DNA from: Callipepla californica brunnescens
Taxonomy: Eukaryota > Chordata > Aves > Galliformes > Odontophoridae
Direction: 5' to 3'
Assembly (NCBI GenBank): GCA_023055505.1
Contig: JALIRH010000045.1
Coordinates: 3,494,180-3,558,179 of the forward strand
DNA: 64,000 bases
Part shown: in pieces, positions 46,401 to 58,688 of the stretch
How positions within the stretch are numbered: position 1 is the first letter of the stretch
Layout: every line of letters starts with the position of its first letter
The notes under the pieces: generated by a model
Database searches by the model: none
The model's input: the letters and a program-made list of their open reading frames with translations, nothing else
Told to the model about the DNA's origin: nothing
Translations under genes and position numbers: made by a program

Positions 46401-49400
46401 GGCAGATCCAGCCCTGAGCGTGGGGGGGAACGGGGGCGAGCTGGGAGGCTGCCAGCTCACCCCAGCCCCACTAACACACGGAGCCACTGCAGTCCAGGTA
46501 GACACTCACTTGATGAACTTCCAAGCGAAGGATTTCAGCTTGCCTGTTGCTGCTGCTGCCGCCAGCAGCAGATCCAGGCTCTTTCCAGACAGCATGTGAC
46601 CCAGGACCCCCAGCAGGCCCTCGGGGGATTTGGAGTGATCTGCATCCATAGTCTACAAAAAAAAAAAAGAAAAAGAAAGAAGGAAGTCACGGGGAAAGTA
46701 TGTTCCAGAGCAGCAGTGAAACTGCAGCCACAGAAGCAGAGCTGATCAGCTGCCAGAGCCATCCCACAGAGCCTCTGTCTGCAGGGACCCGCAGGGCTCG
46801 GAGGGGAGGGGAGGGACCCCCAGATCCCAGGCTCTGCAATAGGGAGAGCTGCAACATGCTGGGGCAGCACAACACCAGCAGGGCAGCAGCAGGAGGAGGC
46901 TCAGGGGATGGGGGAGAGGATGTCAGGAAGGATGGGCAGAGCAGGCTGGGCTCAGGCTGCTGGCACTGACAGCACATCGAGCTGCCTGACAGCTCTCCCG
47001 GCTTCCTGGGAAGGAGGAGGGGAGTCCTGGGCTCCGCAGCAGAGATGGTAACAAGACTGGAAGCAATTCCTCCACCTCGGCACAGGGTGGGAGAAGGCGT
47101 CTCCTGAGCACCCCAGTAGGTGCAGCGCTGCTGGAAGCCAGCTCTGGGGTGGAGATCGGCCTCCCCAGCACTGCAGTGGGAGGGGACTCACCTTCAGGAT
47201 GTTGGTGACAGTGGGCTCAGCCCTCAGGATGAGCCTGGGGTTGGGCTGGATGTTGGCATTCTCTGCAGACTGCAGCTGCGGAGCATCTTCCCTGTCTGCT
47301 TTCCTGGTGATTCACAAAGAGAGGCTCTCGAGTAGGAATTTTGTCACTCCACCCCTATCCTCCCCAACACTCAGCTCCCCACCATCCCCAAGGGAAGGCC
47401 ACTGCCTCAGCACCAGCTCTGAGAGGGCAGGCTCTGCCCCTGCTCTGTCACAGAAAGCAAAGCCTCATCCCTCCAGGCCAGGACGTCCCAGCTGCAGCAC
47501 AGCACCGTGGCTGCTTCACGCTCCCTGCCACGAGGGCAGTGAGACAAGGTGCCCCAACCCTGCTGGGCTACGCCACGAGGGCCGTACCGTTTGTCAGTCA
47601 GGTTGCTCATGTTGGCTTCCGACAGCAGCCCCTGTTTGCTGCACTCCTGCAGGAGCAGACTCATGCAGTTGCAGCTGGAAGAAGGAGAGCAGAGCGTCAG
47701 CCCCAGGGGCAGCCCTCCTGCTGTCCAAGCAGGGGGCACAGCCCTCCCTCCAAAGGCCAGCACGGAGCCATGCAATCACGTGCAGGCTGGGATTCAAGCA
47801 GTCAGGACTCCTGAGCTGTCCTGCCTGCCTCCGTTCCCCCACTCTGAGGGGGATGCAGGGCCAGAAGCAGCTCCAGACATCACAAAGCATCACCAGAGTA
47901 CGGATCAGCTGTCAGACACTCAGTGCCTTTGCTCATTTGGCAGTGCTAGTGCCTCAGGAAGAAGGAACCGGATCAGAAATCAGTGCTGCCCCAGCACTGC
48001 AGCTCCCCGCAGAGATGCACAGTGCTGCAGGGGAGTCCCAGGCACACGAGCACTCACTTGCATCGTTGATCTGCTTTGTCAAGCAGAGGGGTCAGCTTCA
48101 GCAGGAACTCGAAGGCACAGTTCACATCCTCTGTGAAATCCTGCCACGCACAGAGGTGAGCGCTCAGCTCAGAGCACTGCAGACATGAGCCCACCTGCCC
48201 TCCCACACCGCCTCGCCACCAGAGGAAGGCTGTCAGCATGCGCTGCTTCCCACCCCAGCCACAGTCACACAGCTCTGGCCAGGACCAGCACCATCACAAC
48301 GAGCACAGTCCATGTGCACACAAAAACTGCAGCCCTGGTGACTCACCTTGTCCCCATGGGGATAGTTCTTGAGTTCAACCAGGACCTGAGGGATCTGAAA
48401 GACACGGGGCACGTGGACATGAGCGAGAGCAGACCCGCTGCTGCTGTCAGCACCTCCCAGCAGCACGAGGAGCAGCTGCTCTCCCAGCCCAGCACGAGGG
48501 TCTCCGGAGCAGCCTTTGCACCCTGGGGACTGTCCCAGCTCCGCTCTGCAGAGTCCTTTCAGCATCACAAGGAGCAGCAGGGTATGGCCGGGCAGGGAAC
48601 TACGGCTGCACAGCCCAGCATTGGCCAGAGCACATGTCAGGCCTGAAAATTACACATAAATCCCTTTTGTCTGGCACAAAGACAAGAGGCAAGGCAGACG
48701 GCTGCGGGGCTGCCCACCGCCGAGCTGTGGGAGCGCCAGCCCAGAGACTGCTTTGGCATCCTTTAAAGGCCATGATTTCCCCCACAACTTCCTAGGAAAG
48801 CAAAACAAAGCGAGGCTGGGCTGCAAAGATACCCCAGACAGCACGGCGTTTTGCTGCCTGCAGGCTCAGCCATCTTGCACGCTGTCCAGAAGGATGAGTG
48901 GGGAACCCGAGGGGCACACTGTGAGAGAGGACTGACAGGGCACAGATTATCTTTGAGGACCCTTCTGCAATCCTGTGATTCCACCTCTGCTCTGCCAGGC
49001 TCTGGTGCTCAGCAGGGCTCAGACACGCAGGGAAAGGTGCAGGGCTCAGAACACTATGCTCGCCGTGGAGCTGGGGCCTACCTTGAGGAAGGTAAACGCT
49101 GTCCACTTCAGCTCCTCTGTGCCCTCTGGGGACTCGATGAGGCCCACGAAACACGCCTTCCAGATCTCCAGCATGAAGAGCGGGGAGGGGATGCGCTGCA
49201 GGGCACACAGACAGGACCCTTCAGGACCCAGCAACAAAGTGACTCCCTCCACCAAGCCCTGACCTCTCTGCAGAGCTGCTGTCGGGCCCGTGCTGCTGCC
49301 CGAGGCTTTGCCCGTATCCCCAAACAAGGATCAGCCCTCCTCACGAATGCCCTCAGTCAACCTGGGCAGGATGAGAAGGTAACTTGCCCTTCCGTACCTG

Positions 49401-52400
49401 CATCCTCTTCACCATCATCAGCTGCTCCACCAGCGGCTGGATCTCCCCTGTGAGGTTCATGGTCCCCTCCAGTAGCACCACAGCATGCACGGTGGGGAAG
49501 CCGGTCTTGTTCAGCTGCTCAGAGCGAACAGAGAGCATGGTGGGGATGCTGGACGAGACACAACAGCACCAGGTCACCGGAGTCCTGCAGGGATGATCCT
49601 TGCTCCCTCTGCCCCACTCTCCCTTCCCAGCCAAACCCGACCTCTGTGGTTCCTCATCTCTCTGGGGTAGGACAGCTCAAAAGGAGGGATCACCCACTGC
49701 CCTGCAGCACCACCTTTGGGAACTGCCCCAGACCCCACACACACTGAGGGATGGCGAGGGGCCCACAGCACCCAGCAAGAGCCCTTTGCAGCAGGGAGCA
49801 GCCGTCCACAACCTTGCCCTTTATTTGAGGGCTTCTTGCTGGCCCCAGCCCACTGCCAGCACAGGAGTCTGAGCTGGGAAGGGACAGGAGAGCAGCGAGC
49901 CAGCGAGGAAGGAGGCTCTCAGGCTTCCCAAGGAGAGCTCACATCCATCTCACCCTCTGAACCCAAGCTACCTCTTGACGAGGGAGATGCAGCCATCACC
50001 CTGGCTTCGCAGCGCGGAGTTGCTGAGGCTGTTCAGGCTCTCCTCTAGCTTGAGGAGGGATTGCTCCACGGCGTTCCAGGAGGCTGGGGAGGGAGGGCAG
50101 GCGTTCAGCACAGTGGGACAGGGGCAGGACGAGAAGCCAGCAGGATGGCTCTAATGCCCACAGCAAAGCAGAGCAGCCACTGAGTCTGGGGCTCCCTACC
50201 AAGCAGGAGTCAGAGCACCTCTGCAAACCCAAGCTGAGGATCTGCATCCCAGCCAGCAGCTCCCTGGCACGGCTCCTTGGCCAGGGGACCGAGCGGAGGT
50301 GTAGGGCCGTGCCTGGCAGGCTGGGGGGGGGCAGGACCCGCCACGTGCCCAGGGACAGCTCACGCAGCCTTCACATTAATTCTGTTCCTCTTCCAAGGGC
50401 AGCGAGGAGGGGAGGGGGCAGAGGGTGGCACGGAGCCAAGGAGGAGACAGCTAGAGCAACAGGGCTGGAAGATGGATGGGCCTGGAGCCGCAGGGACAAT
50501 GCGGCAGGAGCTGGGCAGCGGGAAGGGAAGGTGGCAAGGACACCTCCCTGAGGCTGATTGTGACCAGGAGGAGCAGAGCGCGGCCGCCGGGCCCACGCAG
50601 CGACATACACGTCTCCTCCAGCTGGGCGATGTGGATCAGGGCACGGTTCTTGGTGCTGCCAAGCATCTTCTCCAGCCGCTCCAGACACATCTTGAGCTGG
50701 CCCTCCGCTGCCACCTGCTCCAGCACCTCCTTCACCTTCTCGGCATAGAAGGCGGCGCAGCGCAGGAGCCAGTTCAGGGCACTCATCAGCGCCCGGCACA
50801 AACCGATGCACTCCTCTGCTCTGCCATGGCAGCTGTGAGGGGACAGAGACACAGCTGTGGGACAAGCTAAACCCCGAAGAGATCAAGACACAACGGCACC
50901 TGAGGAACCAGACTACACCCCACACACCCAGCGCAGTGTGCTCAGCTCCCGGCTCCTCTGCTGCAGCCCCCAGCCCACGAGCATCCCCCCTCCTCCCCCC
51001 TGTGCCAGGGGAAATGAAGTGTACCCAATGCAGACTCCTCTCTGGCCACTCAACCACAGGGAAACTTTCCAAGCCTCTAATCAAATTATCTTGCTAAGAA
51101 AGGCTCAGTGCTGATCAATGTGTTCCAAGAGGTGAACGCTTTCCCCTCCCGATGCACAAATCATCGGGGCCAGAAGTTTTGATCAAATTAAGCGGAGGAT
51201 CAGATTAGGCAGGAACTGGATTAAGTCGCCAGCTCTGCAGTTGGCCAGCAACAGCTCCTTGTCAACATCTGCGACCGATGCACATTCATTGCTGCTGCTT
51301 CGCTCCGTGTAATTGAAGAGCTGCTACCTTTAGCCCTGCTTATCCTGCCATCCTCCCCCCAGCGCGTGCCTCTCCGCAGCAGCCTCCCAGCAGAGGCTGT
51401 CAGGGGTTAACAGGAAGATTTCTCAGCTTTCTATAGAAGTTTTTGTGGCCTGAATCGTCTCCCCTGGGTCCTGCGACACCAGCGGAAGAGCATGGAGCAA
51501 AACAAGGCAGCTGCACGAAGCGCCCGGGGCACCACAGGCAGAACCACGAGCGCTGGCAGCCAGGGATGCACTGCCAGGGCCCTGGGAAGCCACAGAGGCC
51601 ACATGAGAGAAATAAAACATACAGGCGACAGAAACCCTCAGGTTGTGGGACTTATGCCAACCTGAGCTGGGCAGGAGCATTGTGGAAGAGATCGTGGCCC
51701 AAAATAGGTGGGGTTCTCACAGCCCCCCACGAAATCAGTGGGGTTCCGGGCTCCTTCTGCTGTGCCCGTGCTGACATCTCAGCCTAGAGCAGCCCAGGAG
51801 GAGAGATGGGAGCCAGCCTCCCCCTGCCAGAGCAGGGACCCCACGGCAGGGTGGGCACCAGACCCCACGGCAGGGCAGCGCCGTACCTGAGGCGGTCGCA
51901 GAACATGTCCATGATCTCCAGCAGCGACTGCACGCACAGGTCCCGGGAGAAGTCATCAAACTACAGCAGGACAAGGAGGGATTTCAAACACGGGGTGCCA
52001 GGCTCTGGCAGCCCCAAAACACAACCGCAGGGCACGCTCCCTGGCAGCTGCCCAGCAGTCAGACCAACGGGAACCGGGTCAGGGCCGCCCCTCAGCTGGG
52101 TTGCACCCTCCCTGGGGCAGCAGAAAGCAACGGGGCCACGGTGGTAGGGACGAGGGCCTCCCTGAGACGCAGTGGGGGCTGAAGCTCCATTTGCAGCCCC
52201 CCTCCCATTCCCCGTGGGCCGTGCTGACACGACAGCAGCTTGGCACCGGCCCACGTCCCCACCTCCAGCTCAGTGGGGCTGGCAGCGAGCACCGACAGCT
52301 CCACCGGCCACGGGGACGGCAGCAGCGCCGCTGCCGCCTGCTCGGCCGAGCAGATGGGGCCGCCCCACTGAGCCCGAGCTGGCCCGCGGGCCTGAGCTGA

Positions 52401-54857
52401 GCCCACGCTGCTCTGAAGGAGGAAACCATGGCTGTCAAGGTCAGTGCTGCTTCGCCGGCCTCACCACAATGGGCAGGGACACCGGGCATGGCCGTACGCT
52501 GCCTCTGCCACCCCACTGAGGGCTGACCCCACTGAGGGCCCCCCCAGTGTGCCCCCAGAGCCAGCAGCGTGGGGGGAAGCACAGCAGGAGCCTGCCAGGC
52601 TCCACAGAGAGCAGGGATGCCGTTTCCACGCCTGCAGCACGCGGGACCATGCCCAGAGCAGAGTGGGAGCTGCCGGTGGGCCGCTCCCAGCGCGCTCTCG
52701 TGCCCTGCTCCGCACCGTCTGCCCGCTGACTCAGCACAGGATGTCATTTTACACTTGACCTATATTTGGTGAGAGCTGTGCGATGGGAAACGGAGACGCG
52801 GAGCGCAGGTAAAGAGAAAAGCCCGTGCCAGCAGCTGTCAGAGCCGTACCTTGCTGATGGCCGTCAGCACCGTGGAATAGGACACCATCTACGAAGAAAA
52901 CAGAGGAGAAAACGACGGCGCTGGAAAAGCAGCACGGCGGCAGTACTGCCTGTGAGCACCACACACACGGCTCAGGAGCAGCGAGGTCAGGGCACGGCCC
53001 CACAGCCTGGCACCGCTGACCCGGCACAAATCCAAACAGACGTTTTTAGGTGAGCGCTGATTGGTTTCGCACCAACTTCACACAGCATTAAACGCTGCAC
53101 TAAGGAAGCACGGAGCTCCCGGCCAGCGCAGAGGACAGGGATTTCCAGGCTGGGGCTATTTACAGAAACAACCCCGCCCTGGGTGCAGGCTGAGCCCCCC
53201 ACCCTGTCTGAGCCAAGCACAACACCCGCAAGCAGCAGACGTTGGGGTGTCTGCCCACCACCAGCTCTGCACCCCGGGTTCTTGGCTTGCTAATTGGGGC
53301 CGTGGGGTGACACCCAGCAGCACTGCAGTGTGAGGGAGAGCCATTACCTGCGAGCTGATAGCGTATTTCAGGTAGGACAAGATGAGTGGGTTCGGCGACG
53401 GCCCGATCATCGCCTGCTCGAGCAGAGCCTCTGCAAAGAGAGGGAGCTGTGGTGGGCAGCACACGGTGTGGGGACACACAGGTTCTGCTCTCACCCGCAG
53501 GAAAGGCGGCAAAGGCAACTCGTGCCAAGAACGACAGCTCCGCACGATGCTTCCCTGAAATCAACCCACTCCTCAAAGTTTCTGCTCCTCAGCAGCAAAA
53601 GGCAGCCAACAATTCAGGCAGTGCCTGCCCGAAGCAGCACCTGCTGCTCTCCCAGCACCCTTCCCTTCCTCCCACCTCCTGCCCAGGAGGCTCCAGCATC
53701 CACCAGCGTGCCATTTCTGCTCTGCTACCTGGGGCCGGGCTGCGGGCACGCGGCCGCTCTCGGCCAGGACGGTTCCTGTGCGTCTGGCACTCCCTGCTGC
53801 TGGCAGCCGCCCAGGGAGGCCGGAGGGGCTCTGCCCGCCCTATCTGCTCAGTCAAGCCTTTAATTGACCACTTGAACTACGGCAGAGCGCAGGAACCACC
53901 TCCCAAAAGCAGGCCCCGGGCTGTGGCACGGGCTGTAAGTAGGTCAGGGCACCCAGATGCAGGAGGGGCAGGCCAGCTCCCTGCATCCCGGCTGCAGGAG
54001 ACACCGCAGATCCCGGCAGAAGGCTGCGACCGCGGCCAAACGCATCTCAGCACGAGGACAGAAGGCGGATGGCAGCCCTCCCCTCCCCATCTAATCAGGG
54101 AGCGCCAACACGAGCCAGCCACATGCTGTTACCCACTGCAGGCACGTCAGCATCGATTTGCTGGGCAGTGCCGTGATCCAGGCGGCTCGTGCCAGGTTTT
54201 CCTCCTTTGCGGTTGAAATCCAAAAGGCAAAGCTGGGGGGAGGATGAGATGGGGGGAGGATGAGCTGGGGGGAGGATGAGGGCTTAGAGAAGTGCTCTGG
54301 ATGTGACGGCCGCCTGCATGCCCACCGCCTGCCCTGCATCCTCCAGCAAAGGGAGCCGGCTCCGTCCTCACGGAGCTGAGCGCTGTGCTGATGAGCCCTT
54401 CCCTGCTGGGGGCACTGAGAGGCAGCCACGAGAAACCCACTGCTGCAGGAACCGCAGGCTCGGCACCAGAACGTGGTAAAAAATCACACAGGTAGGACAA
54501 ACCCGGCGGCAGTGAGGAGCACGGAGGTTCCCCATCCCTGCGAAGCCGCGGGGCAGAGCCCACGTTTGCACACACGCACTGCCCACGCAGGAGGAAAAAA
54601 ACACCCAACCCCACTGTGTCTATAACGGCACAGTGCGGGCAAACCCCTGCGGCCACGCACAGCCGTGGGGGTCCCACCCCGCGGCCACGCACACCCGTGG
54701 GGCTGACGGACCCCCCCCCCCCCGGACCTGCCAGGTTCAGGATGTCCCACGTGGCCCCGCGGGGGAAGAAGCGCTTCATGTTGATGGCCCATTGGTAGTC
54801 GCTCCAGCGCTCCTTCCAGGCCTGCAGGATGGCCTGCTTCAGGTTCACCACCTTCAT
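40462..54857 (-). CDS. MED24: MED24 (TRAP100), Mediator tail subunit
   Basis: Nuclear coactivator subunit of Mediator, bridging nuclear receptors to RNA polymerase II. Twenty-five coding exons, 5' to 3': 54857-54728, 53430-53348, 52888-52850, 51960-51887, 50832-50609, 50083-49972, 49548-49398, 49195-49082, 48394-48347, 48140-48058, 47674-47588, 47303-47192, 46652-46510, 46007-45970, 45400-45318, 44409-44231, 44133-44034, 43798-43623, 43540-43276, 43158-42977, 42860-42767, 42443-42344, 40997-40920, 40840-40692 and 40578-40462. Total 2,961 nt, 986 aa (human 989). Start MKVVNLKQAILQAWKERWSD, end VAAKAIAAL. LXXLL motifs visible include LNWLL, LDLLL, LVALL and LMRLL. All 24 junctions are in phase. 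Two donors are weak (GTCCGG after exon 1, GTCAGC after exon 18), but both give the residue spacing of the human protein. It is head-to-head with THRA. Confidence 0.98.
51100..51350. promoter_or_regulatory. MED24: AT-rich block in MED24 intron 4, candidate enhancer
   Basis: A 250-base island of balanced composition inside a GC-rich intron, with GCTGATCAATGTG, TTTTGATCAAATTAAGC, GATTAAGTC, CATTCATTGC and GTGTAATTGAAG (TCF/homeodomain-like words). No exon, repeat or open frame explains it. It resembles a conserved non-coding element, but conservation cannot be tested here. Confidence 0.3.
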
Positions 54858-55040
54858 GGCCGCGGGGACGGGGTCACGGAGCGCCGCGGTCGCGGGGACG
54901 GCCGCCCACGGTCACGGCTCCGCTCCCACGGCTAGGCCGCGTCCTCACCCGCCGGCTCCCGCCATGTTGGCACCCGCCAGCAAGCCGCGCGCTGATTGGC
55001 AGGCGGGGCGGCGCGGGGCTCGATGGGAGATGTAGTCCAC
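54858..55040 (-). promoter_or_regulatory. MED24: MED24 promoter: YY1-type and ZNF143-type motifs
   Basis: CpG-rich, TATA-less. On the minus strand CAACATGGCGGG (plus 54958-54969) is a YY1-like motif often found at or just after the start site, and ACTACATCTCCC (plus 55025-55036) is the ZNF143/THAP11 motif. The MED24 ATG has the good context GGCCATGA. The YY1-like motif itself contains an ATG opening a six-codon frame, which would be an upstream ORF if the start site lies beyond it. Confidence 0.6.
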
Positions 55041-55189
55041 GGAGACCGCGAAGAAACGCGCGGGGCGTGGAAACGTGGGGGGGCGTGAAACGTGGGGGGA
55101 GTGCAAAAGGAGTTCGGTGGCAAGCGTGGCAGCCCGCGGAGAGCGCGCGAGGCGTGGAGATGTAAAAACGCGGAGCAATCTGTGCCCGT

Positions 55190-55575
55190 GAGGCTGTGAG
55201 TGGAGGAGTTGCGCTTTCACGAGTGGGCACACCGTGGGCGTGCAGAGGTGGGGGTGTGCGAGCGGTCTGTGCAAGTGGGATGGCGGGTGTAGGAAGCTGA
55301 GAGCGCACAAGCTCTGCGCGGGTGCACACGCACGGTGTGCAAATGCAAACACGGAGAGCCTGAGCAAATGCGGCTGCAAGTGTGCAAGCTCGTGGGTGTG
55401 CAAACACGGCCTGTGGGTGCGTGAGTGTGCACACACGGGGTGCAAACACGGGCTGTGCTGTGCTAACGTACTACAGAGCTGATGATGGGGGGGTGCACGC
55501 GGGGTCTGCATGCGTCCCTGCGCGTGTGCACAGATGCACGCGTGTGTGTGTGTGTGCGTGCACACGCGTGTGGGC
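55190..55575. repeat. Degenerate GTGCAAACACG array ending in a Z-DNA-prone tract
   Basis: Words such as GTGCAAACACGG, GTGCACACACGG and GTGTGCAAGC recur many times from about 55230 to 55460. From 55534 to 55572 the sequence is 39 bases of strictly alternating purine and pyrimidine (mostly GT/GC). No coding potential is evident. Confidence 0.75.
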
Positions 55576-55579
55576 TCAC

Positions 55580-57750
55580 GGATATGCAGGCAGAATCCCA
55601 GCAGGAGCCCCGCCGCACGTTGCCATGGCAACCAACAGATGGGGAGCGGGTGGGGGCGGGGGGCTGCAGGCTGTGGGGGGGGGGGCAGCACCTCCAATCT
55701 GCTGCCATGCCGCCCCCAATCCCAGCGCTGCTCAAAGCCCCCCCAGGGCCGTGCCCCGCTGCACCTCCTGCCCTAGGGCAGCCGGGCCTTACCCCTGCCC
55801 CCCCCCCCCCCCCGTCCTCTCTGTGCTCGGGGGTCTCCGCGGCCCCTTAATTCCCGTGTTAATCATTCATGGGGCCGGGGCGCGCGGGCGGCCGCAAATC
55901 CCCCATGGCCGCAGCCGGGATTAGCGGGTGAGCTGTGGCCCAGCCGGCGAGGGGCCCGCGGGGCCGGGGGGGCCCTATTCATGAGGACGGATTTCCTGTG
56001 CCGGGCACGGGGCTGTGTGTGGGGGGGGGGGGTCCCACAGCTGCTGAGGGGGAACCGGACACTGCAGTGGTGGGGGGCCAAGCAGCACTGTAGGATTTGT
56101 AGGGCTGCAGGCCTCGTGGGAGCGGGAGGTGCGGTGAGACCCCCCCCCCCCCCCACCATGCTGTGCAATGCTCTGGGTGTGGGGCTGGGGGGTGGCTCGG
56201 CATCCCCCCCCTCTCTCTCCCCATGCAGGGGAAGGCGCCGGGGCCTGGGCCCAGCTCTGCGCTTGGCAGGACGCCGTGCACAGCTGCCTGCAGCCGGGGG
56301 GGCCGGAAGGGGCTGGGGCCGTTCCCAGCAGGCTGGGGGGGGGGGGGGGGGAGGCACAGAGGAGGAGGTGACCCCACCACCCCGACCCCTGTGCTGCTCC
56401 CCTCCCCCCCATGATGGTGTTTGATGGGTTGCAAAGTGTCTGGTTCTGTCCCCCCTCAGCCCCCCCACACCCTGCAGGGTCCTCACCCCACATAGGGTGA
56501 GGGGACGAGGATGGACGGAGCCCGGCACACCCCCACGGGGGGGGGATAGCAGGCGGCCCCCAGCCCTGCCTCAGTTTCCCCACCACTCCCCTGGGGACAC
56601 AGGTTGGGGGGCAGAGGCTCAGCCCGGCCCCGACCTTATCGCAGACAGACGGTGGTGGCGGGGGGGGGCTGTGGGTGTGCTGTGTTTGCCGAGGATAAAG
56701 TGTACGGCACAGCACGGCGGGGCTGGGGGCACCGACACCCCTCCCTGCCACGCTGGCGGCCCAGCTGCAGGGAGGTGGGGGGTGAATGGGGCAAAGGAGG
56801 GGGGGGGGGGAATGGGACGGGGGGGCACATAGGGCCGTGGGGAGCTGGAAGGGTCGCGGGGTCGTGGGGACCGTGGGAAGCAAGGGAGACACGAGGTCAT
56901 GGGGACCATGGAGACCGAGGGGGAGCGCAGAGCCGTGGGGAGCGGGGTGGCCGTGGGGGTCAGAGAGACACAGCCGTGAGGACCCTGGGGAGATGGGGGT
57001 GGGAATGGGGGGACCCGTTTTGTGGCTGTGGCACAAGGACCCCACCCCTGGGCACCGCCGCCCCCTGGGTGCCACTGTCCCCCCCACGTCCCCATCCTTT
57101 GGGTACCAGTGTGGCTCCAGAGCCACCCCCCCCACCCGGGGACCCGCGATCCTGACGTGGGTTCGCCTGTCCCCACCCCACGGGTGCCCCCATCCCCCGG
57201 GGACCCCCAGCGTTGTGGGGGGGGTCACCCCGCCATGACAGCGGCCCTTTAAACCTGAGCACTATGGGAAATGTAGTCCGGGAGGGGGGGGGGGCTGAGC
57301 GCAGGGGCTGCTGGGAAGGAGGTGGGGTGGGACGGGCGGGCCGGGGGCTGCACGTTGGGACCCCCCCTCACTCTCCCAGCGCCGTCCCCACTGACCCCCA
57401 TCGGTCCCGAGCGCGTGTGGCCGCCCCACGGTCTCCAGTGGGGCAGGGCCGGCTCTGACACGGCGGGGTCCGGAGAGTGGGGGGGGTGAGCACAGCCTGC
57501 GCAGCGTGTCCCCCCCCCCCCCCCCGCCCCTCGACGGCACCTTTCCCCACGGTCCCCGCGCATCCCCACGGTCCCCTCCTCCATCCATCCACGGGTGGGC
57601 GCCGTCCCCACGCATCCCACCTCCGTGACCTCTCCAACGCGCCCAGGGGCTCCGTCCCCATCCACCCCATCCCCCAACCGCCCGTCGGGCTCCGTGGAAG
57701 GGGGGTGGGGGGAGCGCGCGTGGAAGGCGCGAGGAGCGCGCAGAGGCGCG
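55580..57750. other. MED24-THRA intergenic region
   Basis: About 2.2 kb of GC-rich DNA with long G or C runs, and no exon I can support. AT-containing islands lie near 55845-55990 (TTAATTCCCGTGTTAATCATTCATGG and CTATTCATGAGG). A ZNF143-type motif lies at 57266-57277 beside CCTTTAAACC. Open frames of several hundred codons are compositional. Confidence 0.5.
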
Positions 57751-57940
57751 GCGGGGCTGCAGGGAGCGGCTGCGGCCGGCGGAGGGGGCTGCGGCCGCGG
57801 CGGAGCGGGCGGGCGGCGCGGCGGGGCCGGGGGAGGAGCCTGCAGCAGCCGTCGGCCGCCGCCGCCGTTCGCCCCGCTCCGCTCGGCCCCGCTCCGCTCC
57901 GCTCCCGTCCGCGCTCCGCCCCGCACGGCCCCGCGCTCAG
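57750..57940 (+). promoter_or_regulatory. THRA: THRA CpG-island promoter and non-coding exon 1
   Basis: Dense CpG island with CGCTCCGCTC-type repeats, no TATA box, ending in the donor GCTCAG|GTACGG, with the last exon base at 57940. The expected position is upstream of the THRA coding exons. The exact start site cannot be read from sequence, and additional first exons are possible. Confidence 0.6.
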
Positions 57941-58644
57941 GTACGGCCCCGCCGCGCCGATGTGTACCGGGGAGGGCCCCCGCCGGAGCTCGGAGGCGGC
58001 AGGGTCGGGGCGTGCGAGAGAAGGGGGGGGGGGGTTGGGAGGAGTGGGGGGGGGTTGGGAACGGGAAGGGGGGAGCGCGCACCGAGCGCGCACCGGGAGG
58101 GGGAATGCGGGGCGGGTGGAGGGATCGGCTGCGGGATTTGGGGATTTGGGAGGAAAAAAAAAAAAATCCCAGCGTTCAGCGGAGGGGGGGGAGGGGGGGT
58201 CGGAGCGAACGCTGGGCGCTCGCTGCCCCCGCCCGCTGTGCAGCGCGGGGCTGTGCGGGGCCGCTGGGAGCGCTGGAAGGGTGGGGGGGGGGAGAGCCCC
58301 GCACGCTGCCCCCCTCCTCCGTGCTGCTCCCCCCACCCCCACCCCCCCGTGGCGGCTGCGTGGCTGCGCCGTGCCCGTGGGCCTGCAGCGCTCCGGGCCG
58401 GGGCCGTGCTTGGGGGGGGGGGGGCCGTGCCCCGTGGCCGTCCCCGCCCCGCGCTTGGCAGCGGGCGCCAGGAATGCCGTGACGATTTTGTTAATTTTAT
58501 TTTATTTCTACCCCCCAACCCCCCCCCCCCGGTTTTTTTTTTTTTTTATATATATTTTTCAAACCTTGGAAGCGGAGCGGTTTTTTTTTTCTTTTTTTTT
58601 TTTTTCCTTTTTTTACCCCTTTTTTTTTCTTTTTTTTTTCTCCT

Positions 58645-58688
<44 letters not shown>

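Noticed and set aside
40462..54857. A C/D-box snoRNA (SNORD124-like) in a MED24 intron, as in mammals
   Set aside because: I looked for RTGATGA on the minus strand with a CTGA box 60-90 bases on. The few TGATGA words found lie in exons, lack the preceding purine, or have no D box at the right distance.
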